A stretch of 64,000 nucleotides of DNA from Gammaproteobacteria bacterium (GCA_030147635.1 JASBUZ010000060.1:1-64000); one strand, 5' to 3'. Positions 1 to 9,389 are shown, numbered from the stretch's first letter. Translations and numbers: made by a program. The notes: generated by a model not told the origin, from the letters alone.

Positions 1-132
1 ATCAGATTAGATGAAGCTCAATTTATCCCTTGGCTTAAAAATTGCCTAGATCAGCTTGCTGCCAATCCTAAGACTGATCCTTATGATTTATTACCCAAGC
101 CTCGAGAGCCCGATATACCCACCATTCACTGA
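1..132 (+). CDS. C-terminal end of an unidentified protein (partial)
   Basis: An open frame runs from the first base of the window to a TGA at 130-132 and gives the last 43 residues of a protein whose start lies outside. The tail is hydrophilic and rich in proline and aspartate (it contains DPYDLLPKPREPD). I do not recognise the family. Its last 42 bases overlap the 3' end of the minus-strand gene that follows, so the two are convergent. It could also be a chance open frame, but the protein-like composition favours a real C-terminus. Confidence 0.5.
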   Translation: MRLDEAQFIPWLKNCLDQLAANPKTDPYDLLPKPREPDIPTIH

Positions 133-513
133 GGCATTACCGCGGCGTGCTTCTTTTTGGGAGGTTGTTATCATATTCTGTACGACATCTCCCATCTGAC
201 TCACAAAATAAACATCTGTTTCAGGGCGGCGTAAAAAATTTGCTTGAAATGATTTAAACGCCAAAGAGACCTTTTGCTTGCTTTGTTTGGCGTGATATAG
301 CCCATGAAAGCCACCAGCAAGGTCGGCACCAATGCTGAGTGCACCAAAATACATAGAGTTTAAATGGTTTTTATTGCGCCTCATGCAGGGCAGTTTTACA
401 ACAATTTCTTTATCATTAATGGCAACCAGTTTGGGTTTGACATAGCTAATAAGTGGCACTTTCCTTTTGCCGAAAGACCACATCATAAATTTAAATCGAG
501 TGAGAGGTTTCAT
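91..513 (-). CDS. DUF4442 / hot-dog thioesterase-like protein
   Basis: This protein of about 140 residues resembles the DUF4442 group of hot-dog-fold acyl-thioester-binding proteins. What shows it is a central helix segment NHLNSMYFGALSIGADLAGG followed by strands ending in a short basic C-terminus. The substrate is unknown; members are thought to act on acyl-CoA or acyl-ACP thioesters in the cytoplasm. The start chosen is the second Met, where GGATG sits about six bases upstream; an ATG three codons earlier is also possible. It is convergent with the partial gene at the window edge. Family assignment is from pattern recognition. Confidence 0.6.
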   Translation of the reverse strand: MKPLTRFKFMMWSFGKRKVPLISYVKPKLVAINDKEIVVKLPCMRRNKNHLNSMYFGALSIGADLAGGFHGLYHAKQSKQKVSLAFKSFQANFLRRPETDVYFVSQMGDVVQNMITTSQKEARRGNASVNGGYIGLSRLG

Positions 514-641
514 ACAGTACATCCATTTAGTAAAAATGAGCTGTTAGATGGTAACATCGCAAAGCTAAAGTTTAAATGTTTATAAAATCCACTAAAACGC
601 GTTACACTACAACTCTTTATTTGTTTAATGATTTAAAATTC

Positions 642-2060
642 ATGGTAGAAACAAAAACACGCCCCAAAGCGCCTGAAGTTGTAAAGCGTCCTCCACATTC
701 AGCCGAAGCTGAACAAGCCATCTTAGGTGGCTTAATGCTCGATAACCAAGTATGGGACAAGATTGGCCATATGCTCTGTGAGACCGACTTTTACCGTACC
801 GAGCACCGTTTATTATTTCAATGTATTTCTAATTTGGTTGCCAAAAACCAGCCTTTTGATGTGGTAACTGTATTAGACGGATTAAAATCCAGTCAGCAAG
901 TTGATGAGGCTGGTGGCGAGGCTTATTTATTTGAGTTGGCCAATAACACGCCGAGCGTTGCCAATGTTGCAGCTTATGCCGATATTGTGCGTGCAAAATC
1001 AGTACAAAGGCAGTTGATTGGGGTGGCTGGTGAAATCGCCGATGCTGCTTATCAGCCAGGGGAGCGTGAAGTTTCAGATTTACTCGACTTCGCTGAAACA
1101 CGTGTATTTGCGATTGCAGAGCAGACCGCATCAGATGGTGGGCCAGAAGCGATGCAGTCGGTCGTGGTGCGTGCAGTTGAGAAAATTGATGCTTTGTTCC
1201 ACAAGGGAAGTGCTATTACCGGTCTTCCAACCGGTTTGACAGATTTAGACGATTTAACCTCGGGACTACAAGAGTCTGATTTGGTCATTGTTGCGGGTCG
1301 ACCATCGATGGGTAAAACCAGTTTTGTAATGAATATCGCAGAGCATGCAGCACTCGAAGTGAAAAAGCCAGTTTTAGTGTTTTCCATGGAGATGCCGGCT
1401 GACTCGCTTGCCATGAGGATGATGTCTTCTCTTGGGCGGATTGACCAAAACCGTATACGAACCGGTAAATTAACAGATGATGACTGGTCTCGCGTGACTT
1501 CAACTGTGCATATGCTCTCTGAAGCAAATTTGTTTATTGATGATTCACCTTCACTTAGTCCCGCGGAATTGCGTGCGCGTGCGCGGCGTTTAGTGAAAGA
1601 GCAAGGTCAACTCGGACTCATTGTGATTGACTATTTGCAGCTGATGCGAGTGCCAGGGTTTCGTGCAGATAACCGGGCTGCTGAGATTTCTGAAATTTCA
1701 CGAAGCTTAAAAGCACTCGCTAAAGAATTAAATGTACCGGTCATCGCTCTTTCTCAGCTCAACCGCAGTCTTGAGCAGCGGCAAGATAAGCGCCCGGTGA
1801 TGTCTGATCTTCGTGAATCTGGTGCGATTGAACAGGATGCAGACTTAATCTGCTTTATTTACCGAGACGAAGTGTACAATGAAGAAAGCCCAGATAAAGG
1901 CTGTGCTGAAATTATTATTGCAAAACAACGAAATGGTCCTATTGGAAAGGTTCGGGTAGCATTCTTAGGACAATATACACGGTTTGAAGACTTGGCTTTT
2001 GACGGCTATCAATCCCAAGGGGGTATGAACCATGACCAGGCCGACACGTATCGAGGTTAA
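642..2060 (+). CDS. dnaB: replicative DNA helicase DnaB
   Basis: This is the hexameric 5'-3' helicase that unwinds the replication fork. The N-terminal DnaB domain (HSAEAEQAILGGLMLD, about residues 19-34) is followed by the RecA-like helicase core with Walker A GRPSMGKT at residues 219-226 and a Walker B-type segment ending VIDYLQLM. The open frame extends 22 codons upstream to 576. The Met at 642 is preferred because it gives 472 residues, the usual length (E. coli 471), and the extra residues look unlike DnaB. No strong Shine-Dalgarno is visible. The 3' end overlaps alr by 29 bases, a common gammaproteobacterial gene order. Confidence 0.96.
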   Translation: MVETKTRPKAPEVVKRPPHSAEAEQAILGGLMLDNQVWDKIGHMLCETDFYRTEHRLLFQCISNLVAKNQPFDVVTVLDGLKSSQQVDEAGGEAYLFELANNTPSVANVAAYADIVRAKSVQRQLIGVAGEIADAAYQPGEREVSDLLDFAETRVFAIAEQTASDGGPEAMQSVVVRAVEKIDALFHKGSAITGLPTGLTDLDDLTSGLQESDLVIVAGRPSMGKTSFVMNIAEHAALEVKKPVLVFSMEMPADSLAMRMMSSLGRIDQNRIRTGKLTDDDWSRVTSTVHMLSEANLFIDDSPSLSPAELRARARRLVKEQGQLGLIVIDYLQLMRVPGFRADNRAAEISEISRSLKALAKELNVPVIALSQLNRSLEQRQDKRPVMSDLRESGAIEQDADLICFIYRDEVYNEESPDKGCAEIIIAKQRNGPIGKVRVAFLGQYTRFEDLAFDGYQSQGGMNHDQADTYRG

Positions 2061-3129
2061 TACCTCGGCCATCCGACACAATATTGCGCAGGTCAAAGCG
2101 TGTGCACCAGGAAAGCAAGTGATTGCAATGGTCAAAGCTGATGCCTATGGGTGTGGGGTGGCGGCTGTGGTTCCAGTGCTTGCACGTTCGGCCGATGCTT
2201 TTGGCGTCGCTTGTTTGGAAGAAGCACGACAAGTGCGTAAATATACTCAAAAACCCTGTATTTTATTCCAAGGAGTGTTTACCCAAGATGAGCTGATGCA
2301 TTTAGCTGAGCATCAATTTGAAGTGGTTGTGCATCAAAAAACGCAGCTTCGTTGGATACTAGAAACGAAGTTGGATAAGCCAATTCGTGTGTGGGTCAAG
2401 GTTGATACAGGCATGCATCGCTTAGGATTTATGCCGAGTGAGGTGGCCGAGGTAATTACGGCACTCAAAGATTGTGCGTGGGTTAAAGACGATATTGGTG
2501 TGATGACGCATTTGGCGTCAGCTGATACGCCAGACAAATTGCAAAACCGTGCACAGTTTGAAGCATTTCAAGCACTTTCTTTACCCAGTGGTCGCTTTAC
2601 CAAGAGCATTGGGAACTCAGCAGCCATTTTATCTTTCCCTGAAGTTCTGACAGATGCGGTTAGGCCAGGTATTATGCTGTATGGTGTTTCTCCTTTTTTT
2701 GATAAAGAGGGTGTGTCTATTGGCTTAAAGCCTGTGATGCAGTTTGTATCGGCGGTGACCGCGATTCATACTTATTCTAAAGGCGAGCCGGTGGGCTATG
2801 GTGCGACCTGGAAAAGTACACGTATCTCACGTATAGGCGTAGTTGCTGTTGGCTATGGTGATGGTTATCCAAGGCATATTTCACCTGGTACGCCTGTATA
2901 TATTCAAGGTGCATATGTGCCCATTGTTGGTCGTGTTTCGATGGATATGCTCACCGTTGACTTAACGGATTATCCAGAAATAGAGATAGGCAGTCGTGTT
3001 GAGCTTTGGGGCGAGCATTTGCCGGTTGAACAAATTGCGTGTTCAGCGGGTACCATTGGCTATGAATTGATTTGCCAGGTTTCTCCGCGCGTACGTGCGC
3101 AGGCAGTGACTGTTAAAAAAGGAGTTTAA
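2032..3129 (+). CDS. alr: alanine racemase
   Basis: This PLP enzyme interconverts L- and D-alanine to supply peptidoglycan precursors in the cytoplasm. The PLP-binding lysine is K35 in VKADAYGCG, and the catalytic tyrosine region is VGYGDGYPR near residue 280. At 365 residues it is full length. The ATG at 2032 lies inside the end of dnaB with an AAGGGGG ribosome site about nine bases upstream, so the two genes are probably translationally coupled. Confidence 0.95.
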   Translation: MTRPTRIEVNTSAIRHNIAQVKACAPGKQVIAMVKADAYGCGVAAVVPVLARSADAFGVACLEEARQVRKYTQKPCILFQGVFTQDELMHLAEHQFEVVVHQKTQLRWILETKLDKPIRVWVKVDTGMHRLGFMPSEVAEVITALKDCAWVKDDIGVMTHLASADTPDKLQNRAQFEAFQALSLPSGRFTKSIGNSAAILSFPEVLTDAVRPGIMLYGVSPFFDKEGVSIGLKPVMQFVSAVTAIHTYSKGEPVGYGATWKSTRISRIGVVAVGYGDGYPRHISPGTPVYIQGAYVPIVGRVSMDMLTVDLTDYPEIEIGSRVELWGEHLPVEQIACSAGTIGYELICQVSPRVRAQAVTVKKGV

Positions 3130-3132
3130 ACA

Positions 3133-3582
3133 ATGCAAAAATTAAAGGGCTTCAGTGTGCTTTGCTTAGCAGCTTTGACTGGGTGTATACCGGTTAATAA
3201 TGAAAGCGTTGGCATGGTTGCAGGAGGCGTTGCAGGTGGGCTTTTGGGCAGCCAAGTAGGGAGCGGCTCGGGGCAAGTTGCGGCAGCAGCAACCGGTGCG
3301 TTTATCGGCGCAGTGCTTGGTGGAAAAATTGGCCAGTACATGGATAAGCAAGACCAAATGGAAGTTCAGCGTGCACTTGAGAATTCTCCAACGGGCAAAA
3401 GTGTCAGTTGGAAAAATCCAGACACAGGAAATCGCTATCGAGTGACGCCAACACGCACGTATTATCGTAATGAGCAGCCTTGTCGTGAATATACAACCTA
3501 TGCCAATATCGGTGGCAAACAAGAACAGATTTATGGTAAAGCCTGTCGTATGGCTGATGGCTCGTGGCGTGTTTCAAATTAG
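3133..3582 (+). CDS. 17-kDa surface antigen-type lipoprotein, glycine-zipper domain
   Basis: This small exported protein of 149 residues has an N-terminal signal ending in the lipobox LTGC (Cys18 would be lipidated), then two glycine-zipper hairpin segments (GGVAGGLLGSQVG and GAFIGAVLGGKIGQ) typical of the rickettsial 17-kDa antigen / 2TM glycine-zipper family. The C-terminal half is a soluble domain with two cysteines (QPCREY and GKACRM) that could form a disulfide. It begins three bases after the alr stop, suggesting cotranscription. It probably sits in the outer membrane; a precise role is not known for the family. Confidence 0.85.
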   Translation: MQKLKGFSVLCLAALTGCIPVNNESVGMVAGGVAGGLLGSQVGSGSGQVAAAATGAFIGAVLGGKIGQYMDKQDQMEVQRALENSPTGKSVSWKNPDTGNRYRVTPTRTYYRNEQPCREYTTYANIGGKQEQIYGKACRMADGSWRVSN

Positions 3583-3661
3583 TGAGAATCAGTTGACGTC
3601 TCTCGTCTATCTCTGGCAAGATGCTCCCTTGGTTTTTGCGGTGTAAAGAGGGACTAAATTT

Positions 3662-4417
3662 ATGTCAATGAAGATTCTGGTGCCGGTTAAACGAGTGATT
3701 GATCCTTACGTCAAAGTGCGTATTAAACCAAGTCAAGATGGGGTCGAAACGGAGCATGTGAAACATGCTATGAACCCCTTTGATGAAATCGCAATTGAAG
3801 AAGCACTTCGCTTAGTTGAAAAACAAGTGGCAGATGAAGTGATTGCTGTGACTATTGGTCAATCGATTTGCCAAGAAACACTTCGTCATGCCTTAGCGCT
3901 TGGTGCACATCGCAGTATTTTAGTAGAAAGTGATGCGGCTCATAGCTCTTTGCATATTGCCAAGATCTTACAAGCTATTGTTCAGCAAGAGTCACCGGAT
4001 TTGGTATTGATGGGTAAGCAAGCCATTGATGGTGATAATAACCAAACCGCACAAATGCTTGCAGCTTTACTGAACTGGCCACAAGCAACGTTTGCATCCT
4101 TCATTGAAGCTTCTGAGGGAGCGCTCAAAGTAACGCGTGAGGTTGATGCTGGCCTTGAAACCATTCAAGTAAAGCTGCCTGCGGTTGTGAGTACCGATTT
4201 GCGGCTCAACGAACCAAGATATGCAAGTCTTCCAAATATTATGAAGGCGAAGCAAAAGCCGCTTAAACAAATCCCTTTAGCTGATTTAAATTTGGATTTA
4301 AAGCTACACACCGAAGTGTTATCTGTGAAACCGCCTGCTGTCAGACAGGCCGGGGTGACTGTCGCATCAGTGGATGAGCTGATAACAAAATTACGTGATG
4401 AGGCAAAGGTGCTTTAA
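3662..4417 (+). CDS. etfB: electron transfer flavoprotein, beta subunit
   Basis: The small subunit of the ETF heterodimer carries electrons from acyl-CoA and related dehydrogenases towards the quinone pool. It starts with the family's N-terminal pattern MKILVPVKRVIDP and contains the signature region DLRLNEPRYASLPNIMKAKQ near residues 180-200. Its 251 residues are normal. Two in-frame ATGs lie at 3662 and 3668; AGAGGGA about ten bases upstream fits either. It is followed after 15 bases by etfA. Confidence 0.95.
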   Translation: MSMKILVPVKRVIDPYVKVRIKPSQDGVETEHVKHAMNPFDEIAIEEALRLVEKQVADEVIAVTIGQSICQETLRHALALGAHRSILVESDAAHSSLHIAKILQAIVQQESPDLVLMGKQAIDGDNNQTAQMLAALLNWPQATFASFIEASEGALKVTREVDAGLETIQVKLPAVVSTDLRLNEPRYASLPNIMKAKQKPLKQIPLADLNLDLKLHTEVLSVKPPAVRQAGVTVASVDELITKLRDEAKVL

Positions 4418-4432
4418 AAGGGAGTCTATGGC

Positions 4433-5368
4433 ATGAGTGTTTTAGTTTTAGCAGAGCATGATAATCAGTCACTTCACTTAGCAACAACACACGTATTAAG
4501 TGCTGCGAAAGCGCTTTCTGATGAAGTGATCGTATTGGTTGCTGGTTCTAGATGCAGGGCGGTTGCAGAGCAGGTAGCAAAAATTTCAGGGGTGACCCGA
4601 GTGTGCTTGGCGGATGCACCTTGTTATGAACATCCATTGGCTGAGAACTTGAGTAAACTTGTATGTGCACAGCTTGACGGTGTAGACGCATTGATAACAC
4701 CTGCAACCACCTTCGGTAAAGATGTATTGCCAAGAGTGGCTGCAGTCAAAGATGTTGCTCAAGTTTCAGATGTGACCAACATTATCGATAAAGAGACATT
4801 TGAGCGTCCCATTTATGCAGGTAACGCGATTGAGACCGTTCGTGTGTTGGATGCTTTAAAAGTGCTGACTATCAGAACTACCGCGTTTGATGCGATTGCT
4901 GATGAACAGGCACCTTGCCAAATTGAGCATATCGATTCAGCCTTTGATGCAGAAAATACGCAGTTTATCGATGCCTCGCAGCCTGAATCAACACGACCTG
5001 AATTAACAGCGGCCAAGTGTGTGGTCTCGGGCGGACGAGGGTTACAAAGTGCCGAGAAATTTAAGTTGATAGAAGATTTAGCTGATGTTTTAGGAGCTGC
5101 TGTTGGGGCTTCTAGAGCGGCAGTTGATGCTGGCTTTATCTCGAATGACCATCAAGTTGGACAAACAGGGAAGATTGTGGCGCCAAACTTGTATATTGCT
5201 GTAGGAATTTCGGGAGCAGTACAACATTTAGCGGGCATCAAAGATGCCAAAGTGATTGTTGCTATTAACAAGGATGAAGATGCACCTATTTTTCAAATGG
5301 CAGATTATGCACTTGTTGGGGACTTATTTACTTTAGTCCCTGAATTAATAAAAAAGATTAAGGGGTAA
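4433..5368 (+). CDS. etfA: electron transfer flavoprotein, alpha subunit
   Basis: The large ETF subunit holds the catalytic FAD in its C-terminal domain. That domain is clear here: [30 protein letters not shown] and the segment [13 protein letters not shown]. Length is 311 residues, as usual. It lies 15 bases after etfB and 7 bases before ald, so the three probably form one transcript. No ETF-quinone oxidoreductase gene lies nearby. Confidence 0.95.
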   Translation: MSVLVLAEHDNQSLHLATTHVLSAAKALSDEVIVLVAGSRCRAVAEQVAKISGVTRVCLADAPCYEHPLAENLSKLVCAQLDGVDALITPATTFGKDVLPRVAAVKDVAQVSDVTNIIDKETFERPIYAGNAIETVRVLDALKVLTIRTTAFDAIADEQAPCQIEHIDSAFDAENTQFIDASQPESTRPELTAAKCVVSGGRGLQSAEKFKLIEDLADVLGAAVGASRAAVDAGFISNDHQVGQTGKIVAPNLYIAVGISGAVQHLAGIKDAKVIVAINKDEDAPIFQMADYALVGDLFTLVPELIKKIKG

Positions 5369-5375
5369 CAAAAAT

Positions 5376-6500
5376 ATGTTAGTGGGTGTTCCAAAAGAGA
5401 TTAAAGCACAAGAAGCACGCGTAGGCTTGGTGCCTGGTAGTGTGCGCGAGATTATACGTGCTGGTAGCGAAGTCATTGTGGAAAAAAGTGCCGGAAGTGG
5501 CATTGGAATAACTGACGAAGATTATGAAGCAGCAGGTGCTGTATTGGTTGATACGGCAGACGAAATTTTTGCTCGAGCTGATTTGGTGGTTAAGGTAAAA
5601 GAGCCTCAGCCGAGCGAATGTAGGCGCTTACGCGAGGGCCAAATTTTATTTACCTACCTACATTTAGCTCCAGATCCTATGCAAACCAGGCTTTTGAAAG
5701 AGTCTGGCGTGAGTGCGATTGCATATGAGACCGTGACAGAAGCGGGTGGAGGATTGCCGCTATTAACCCCGATGTCACAGGTTGCTGGACGTATGTCGAT
5801 TCAAGCCGGTGCACATTGCCTTGAGATGGTAGAGGGTGGTTCTGGTATCTTGCTGGGAGGCGTGCCTGGGGTTGCTCCTGCTAAGGTGGTTGTGATTGGG
5901 GCGGGGGTTGTAGGGACTAACGCTGCTCGAATGGCTATGGGTATGGAGGCACATGTCACCGTATTGGATAGGTCTTTATCTCGTCTACGTGCGCTCGATT
6001 TTCAGTTTGGCTCAAAGCTCAATACCATTTATTCAACTACTGAGTCATTAGAGACTTGTGTTATTGATGCCGACTTGGTGATTGGCGCAGTGCTAATTCC
6101 TGGTGCATCAGCACCTCGTTTGGTGACACGTGATATGCTAAAAGCAATGCGTCCGGGTTCTGTTGTGGTGGATGTTGCTATTGATCAAGGTGGATGTTTT
6201 GAAACTAGCCGCCCAACTACGCATGAAGAGCCAACCTATATCGAAGAAGGGGTGGTGCATTACTGTGTGGCTAATATGCCAGGTGCGGTTCCCAGAACCT
6301 CTACTTTTGCACTAAATAATGCAACCTTGCCATTTATTTTGAACCTGGTCACCAAAGGCTTGAAAGTGGCACTTTTAAGTGATACCCACTTAATGGAAGG
6401 TTTAAACGTGCATCAAGGTAAAATTACCCATGAAGCTGTTGCACGTGACTTGGGATATGATTACGTCTCTGCAAAAGATGTATTGTCTGATTTGGTATAA
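5376..6500 (+). CDS. ald: alanine dehydrogenase
   Basis: This NAD-dependent enzyme converts L-alanine to pyruvate and ammonium, and the reverse. N-terminal MLVGVPKEIKAQEARVGL is the AlaDH/PNT signature, and the Rossmann glycine motif VVIGAGVVGTNAA lies near residues 170-182. At 374 residues it is full length (usual about 371). It begins 7 bases after etfA. Fusion of this gene to an etf operon is unusual; it could let alanine catabolism be induced together with acyl-CoA oxidation, which is inference. Confidence 0.93.
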   Translation: MLVGVPKEIKAQEARVGLVPGSVREIIRAGSEVIVEKSAGSGIGITDEDYEAAGAVLVDTADEIFARADLVVKVKEPQPSECRRLREGQILFTYLHLAPDPMQTRLLKESGVSAIAYETVTEAGGGLPLLTPMSQVAGRMSIQAGAHCLEMVEGGSGILLGGVPGVAPAKVVVIGAGVVGTNAARMAMGMEAHVTVLDRSLSRLRALDFQFGSKLNTIYSTTESLETCVIDADLVIGAVLIPGASAPRLVTRDMLKAMRPGSVVVDVAIDQGGCFETSRPTTHEEPTYIEEGVVHYCVANMPGAVPRTSTFALNNATLPFILNLVTKGLKVALLSDTHLMEGLNVHQGKITHEAVARDLGYDYVSAKDVLSDLV

Positions 6501-6520
6501 GCGACTATGAGGTATGCGCC

Positions 6521-6892
6521 ATGAAGCAAGTTTATATTTATCTCACCCTTGGAGTCATGGTGGGGAGCGTGGCGCATGCACATAGTATTTTGCCTTTGAA
6601 GCATGTGGTTGCAAATACCACCAAAGATGAGCTTTTTTATCATTTTCGATTTTTAGGAAATCCCGCCTGCGATAGCAAAGGTGCTGTATCACCTGGACAT
6701 GTGAAACAACTTAACTGTGCAAGTGGTGGTGTGTTTAAGCCTGGTGTGTATGTTATGGATTTCGAGCAAGTGTACTTTTATGGTAAAAGAAAAGTACGCT
6801 GTTCTGCTTCAAAAACCGAGCACGTGGGCGACAAAAGACTCGCACTTTGGAAATTGTCTAAGCGGTGTCAAATGGATGTTATTGACACATAA
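6521..6892 (+). CDS. small exported protein with four cysteines, unknown function
   Basis: This 123-residue protein has a typical signal peptide with probable cleavage after AHA at residue 20. The mature part is basic and carries exactly four cysteines (residues 50, 66, 94, 116), which could form two disulfides in the periplasm or outside the cell. No family is recognised. It begins 20 bases after ald and may be read from the same transcript. A longer unrelated open frame overlapping its end (6717-6953) has no support of its own. Confidence 0.6.
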   Translation: MKQVYIYLTLGVMVGSVAHAHSILPLKHVVANTTKDELFYHFRFLGNPACDSKGAVSPGHVKQLNCASGGVFKPGVYVMDFEQVYFYGKRKVRCSASKTEHVGDKRLALWKLSKRCQMDVIDT

Positions 6893-7001
6893 GAAGAACA
6901 TGCCCTCACCTAGTGGAAAAATGAAACTTAATGGACTATTATTGTACATGTAAATCTGTTTTTTAAGATTTAATATGTATTTGTAATTTGAGGAGATAGC
7001 C

Positions 7002-7433
7002 ATGAGTGGAACTTCAATTTTATCCAAATTAATGATGGGTATGGCAACAGTTGCCTTAAGTACAGGTGTTTGGGCCTATGGACCAACACAAGTAGTCACT
7101 GAGCCAGTTGGAAAGACCGCTCAAATGACAAAAGATGTTGTTTGGGATTGGGGCTGGGGAATGGATAATCCAAATGATCCAGATTATATAGTGACTGATA
7201 AAAACACACATATGGTAAAATACTTAGATGGTGTCGATAAAGGTCATAAAATGTCAGACCACGGTAACATGATGTATGGAAATTGCATGAAAGGTGATAC
7301 CATCACAAACTTACATACTAAGCACTCTGGTATTATTACAGGTGTTAAGGATAAAGGAACGATGGATGTGATGAAAAACGGTAAAACCGTGCGTTATCAA
7401 TATGTCATCTATAAAGTAAAACCAGTAAAATAA
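7002..7433 (+). CDS. small exported protein, unknown function
   Basis: A clear AGGAG six bases before the ATG supports this start. The 143-residue product has a signal peptide with a probable cut after VWA (residue 25) and a mature part rich in Met, Lys, Asp and Trp (VVWDWGWGMDNPNDPDY). It has a single cysteine near residue 95. The C-terminal half reads like a small beta domain (SGIITGVKDKGTMDVMKNG). No family is recognised and it is not visibly related to the exported protein before it. A strong terminator follows directly, so this gene ends the transcript. Confidence 0.6.
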   Translation: MSGTSILSKLMMGMATVALSTGVWAYGPTQVVTEPVGKTAQMTKDVVWDWGWGMDNPNDPDYIVTDKNTHMVKYLDGVDKGHKMSDHGNMMYGNCMKGDTITNLHTKHSGIITGVKDKGTMDVMKNGKTVRYQYVIYKVKPVK

Positions 7434-7451
7434 AACTTGAAGAGGTATTAG

Positions 7452-7489
7452 AAATGGCGGTGGTGTCTATGGCGCTACCGCCATTTTTT
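7452..7489 (+). terminator. rho-independent terminator
   Basis: A 10-bp perfect stem (AAATGGCGGT at 7452-7461 with ACCGCCATTT at 7477-7486) closes a 15-base loop and runs into six Ts (7484-7489). It lies 18 bases after the preceding stop codon. The left-arm As also make it partly usable on the minus strand. Confidence 0.9.
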
Positions 7490-7577
7490 CTGTTTCTGAG
7501 GAACTCATACACTCTTTGCTCAATAAAAGTCTACATGCTACAATGTGCGACTCTATTGAAGTTACCTACTTTTCATT

Positions 7578-9356
7578 ATGCCTAATAGAGTGTCTATAAA
7601 TACATTAGCGGAAATTTTCCTGAATGATCCTACTGTTTTGGCTGAGTCTTCATTTCCTTCAGACACATTTAAGAAAGCCAAAGCGACGTTACTTGATCCT
7701 GCAGCGGTGAAGTATTGTACCTTTGTACCCAAGCAAAATAGTCGTTATGAGAAGTTATCAGAAGTAACTAATTTACTGAAATCAGTCCAGTCTACAAGTG
7801 ATGCCGAGGCGATAGCAATAAGGACGTTTTACAAAATACTGGTTGACGTAGTAAAAACACCATGGGACGGCACTATCTACAAAAGTTTAACCTCTATAGA
7901 TGGAGTTTTTTTTCGAGGCAAGTTAGAAGCAGCACTGAGAAAAATACAACATCTGGATGTAGAGCCTACCTACCTACCATCTTTGATACTGATTTTGAAA
8001 ACGGTTTTTGCACTAAAGTATTACCTAGGCCGGATTCATTATCAACACCCTATGCCTTATGAAAAGCCTGAGAGTTTTGAGGAAGCAAGCGATGATTTTA
8101 AACGATTAGTTGCCCTAGAGCCTGTTACGCTCAGAGGACTTACTTCGCTTGATAACCAGCGCTGGTCATCTGATGCTACACTAAAAATAGGAAAAAAAGC
8201 ATGTGATTTTTTTATGGAAAAACAGCGTATGCACTGCAGTAAAGAACGACTTCCGGCATTGAGTGAGTGTATCAAAACGCCTATTCTGTTAAAAAGAATT
8301 CTATCATACCTGCATACTGGGACGGCCAAAAATTCATTCCTTGCAACCACGTTGTCGGCGTATGTTCCTAACGAATTTAGGCCTGTTTTTGTTAAAGATT
8401 TAGTATATTCCATTGAACAGAAATGCCGTCCTGAGCGATTTAAAATCAGGCGATACTTTAATCCAACCGGAGGGTGGAGTGGTCGTCTGATAGGTGCGAT
8501 GTCTCTGCCAAATATAGATTATTACATGGAGACAGACCCAAACACAAATCTTCACGAAATTAAACTAAGCATGGTTCGATCCTATAGTTTGGATGCTGAG
8601 TTGACTGAAATTAAGGATAAAAATACAAAGCACATTGGGTATACCGTTCAGAAGCAGGATTTCTATGGTCCACGCTCATATATTTTTTACTCTAAGCCGG
8701 TTGAAGATTTATCCTTGAGTGAGATAGTTCGGAATGGACAGTTTTTTGATCTTGTTTTTTATTCTCCTCCATACTTTCAGGTTGAAAAATATCCTGATCC
8801 ACAACAGGGTACTCAGTCTCATGTTCGTTATCCAACATTAGAAGCATGGATTGAAAAGTTTTTATATAAAAGTATTTTACAAGGCTTGTTAGCTTTATCA
8901 GAGGGCGGCTTTTTTGCAATTAATGTGGCTGCATTCCGCCTTTCTTCTGGGAGACGTATTGACTTGCCTGAGATTGTTAAAGGAAATATTGCTAAATTTC
9001 AATATCCATTTTATTTTACTCATATTGATACTTATAATTTTTCTTTTTCTACTCAATACCCGTCTCCCGTATTTATTTATCGAAAAAGACAAGCGTCCTT
9101 TTTAAATTTCTCAGTGGGCACTTTGAATAATCATGGCTCATATGTTTCCATGGCCCCGCAAAAGCGCCTTCGATATATGGCAGACCCAAATAACAACAGA
9201 GAAGAAATTGAAAAAAACTCGTGTAATTCTGCACTAATGATACTTTCATTTTTATCTACAACACACAGTGCCGAGCAGGCTGGCTCTTACATGGGGCGTT
9301 GCATCATTGAAAATATAGAAACAGAAAGCACCCAAGCGCACCGAGGTGTCCACTAA
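7578..9356 (+). CDS. orphan amino-methyltransferase-like protein (SPPY type) with unknown N-terminal domain
   Basis: The C-terminal half looks like a Rossmann methyltransferase of the DNA N4-cytosine/N6-adenine type. The SAM-site region is NPTGGWSGR (residues 295-303) followed by an acidic METDPN strand. The catalytic motif is SPPY (396-399) inside FDLVFYSPPYF, then a helix ending in a GGFFAINVA strand. SPPY is typical of m4C enzymes, although RNA or other targets cannot be excluded. Residues 1-290 match nothing I recognise and may be a target or partner domain. No restriction endonuclease or specificity gene is adjacent. The gene stands alone between a terminator and convergent mrcA, consistent with horizontal gain. 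It could be a regulatory methylase, a phage-derived one or a secreted effector. Confidence 0.65.
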   Translation: MPNRVSINTLAEIFLNDPTVLAESSFPSDTFKKAKATLLDPAAVKYCTFVPKQNSRYEKLSEVTNLLKSVQSTSDAEAIAIRTFYKILVDVVKTPWDGTIYKSLTSIDGVFFRGKLEAALRKIQHLDVEPTYLPSLILILKTVFALKYYLGRIHYQHPMPYEKPESFEEASDDFKRLVALEPVTLRGLTSLDNQRWSSDATLKIGKKACDFFMEKQRMHCSKERLPALSECIKTPILLKRILSYLHTGTAKNSFLATTLSAYVPNEFRPVFVKDLVYSIEQKCRPERFKIRRYFNPTGGWSGRLIGAMSLPNIDYYMETDPNTNLHEIKLSMVRSYSLDAELTEIKDKNTKHIGYTVQKQDFYGPRSYIFYSKPVEDLSLSEIVRNGQFFDLVFYSPPYFQVEKYPDPQQGTQSHVRYPTLEAWIEKFLYKSILQGLLALSEGGFFAINVAAFRLSSGRRIDLPEIVKGNIAKFQYPFYFTHIDTYNFSFSTQYPSPVFIYRKRQASFLNFSVGTLNNHGSYVSMAPQKRLRYMADPNNNREEIEKNSCNSALMILSFLSTTHSAEQAGSYMGRCIIENIETESTQAHRGVH

Positions 9357-9389
9357 AGCGAGGGAAGAAAAGGCACGTAGGCCGGTAAT

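Noticed and set aside
576-641. A 22-residue N-terminal extension of DnaB
   Set aside because: The Met at 642 gives the standard length and the extra residues do not resemble DnaB.
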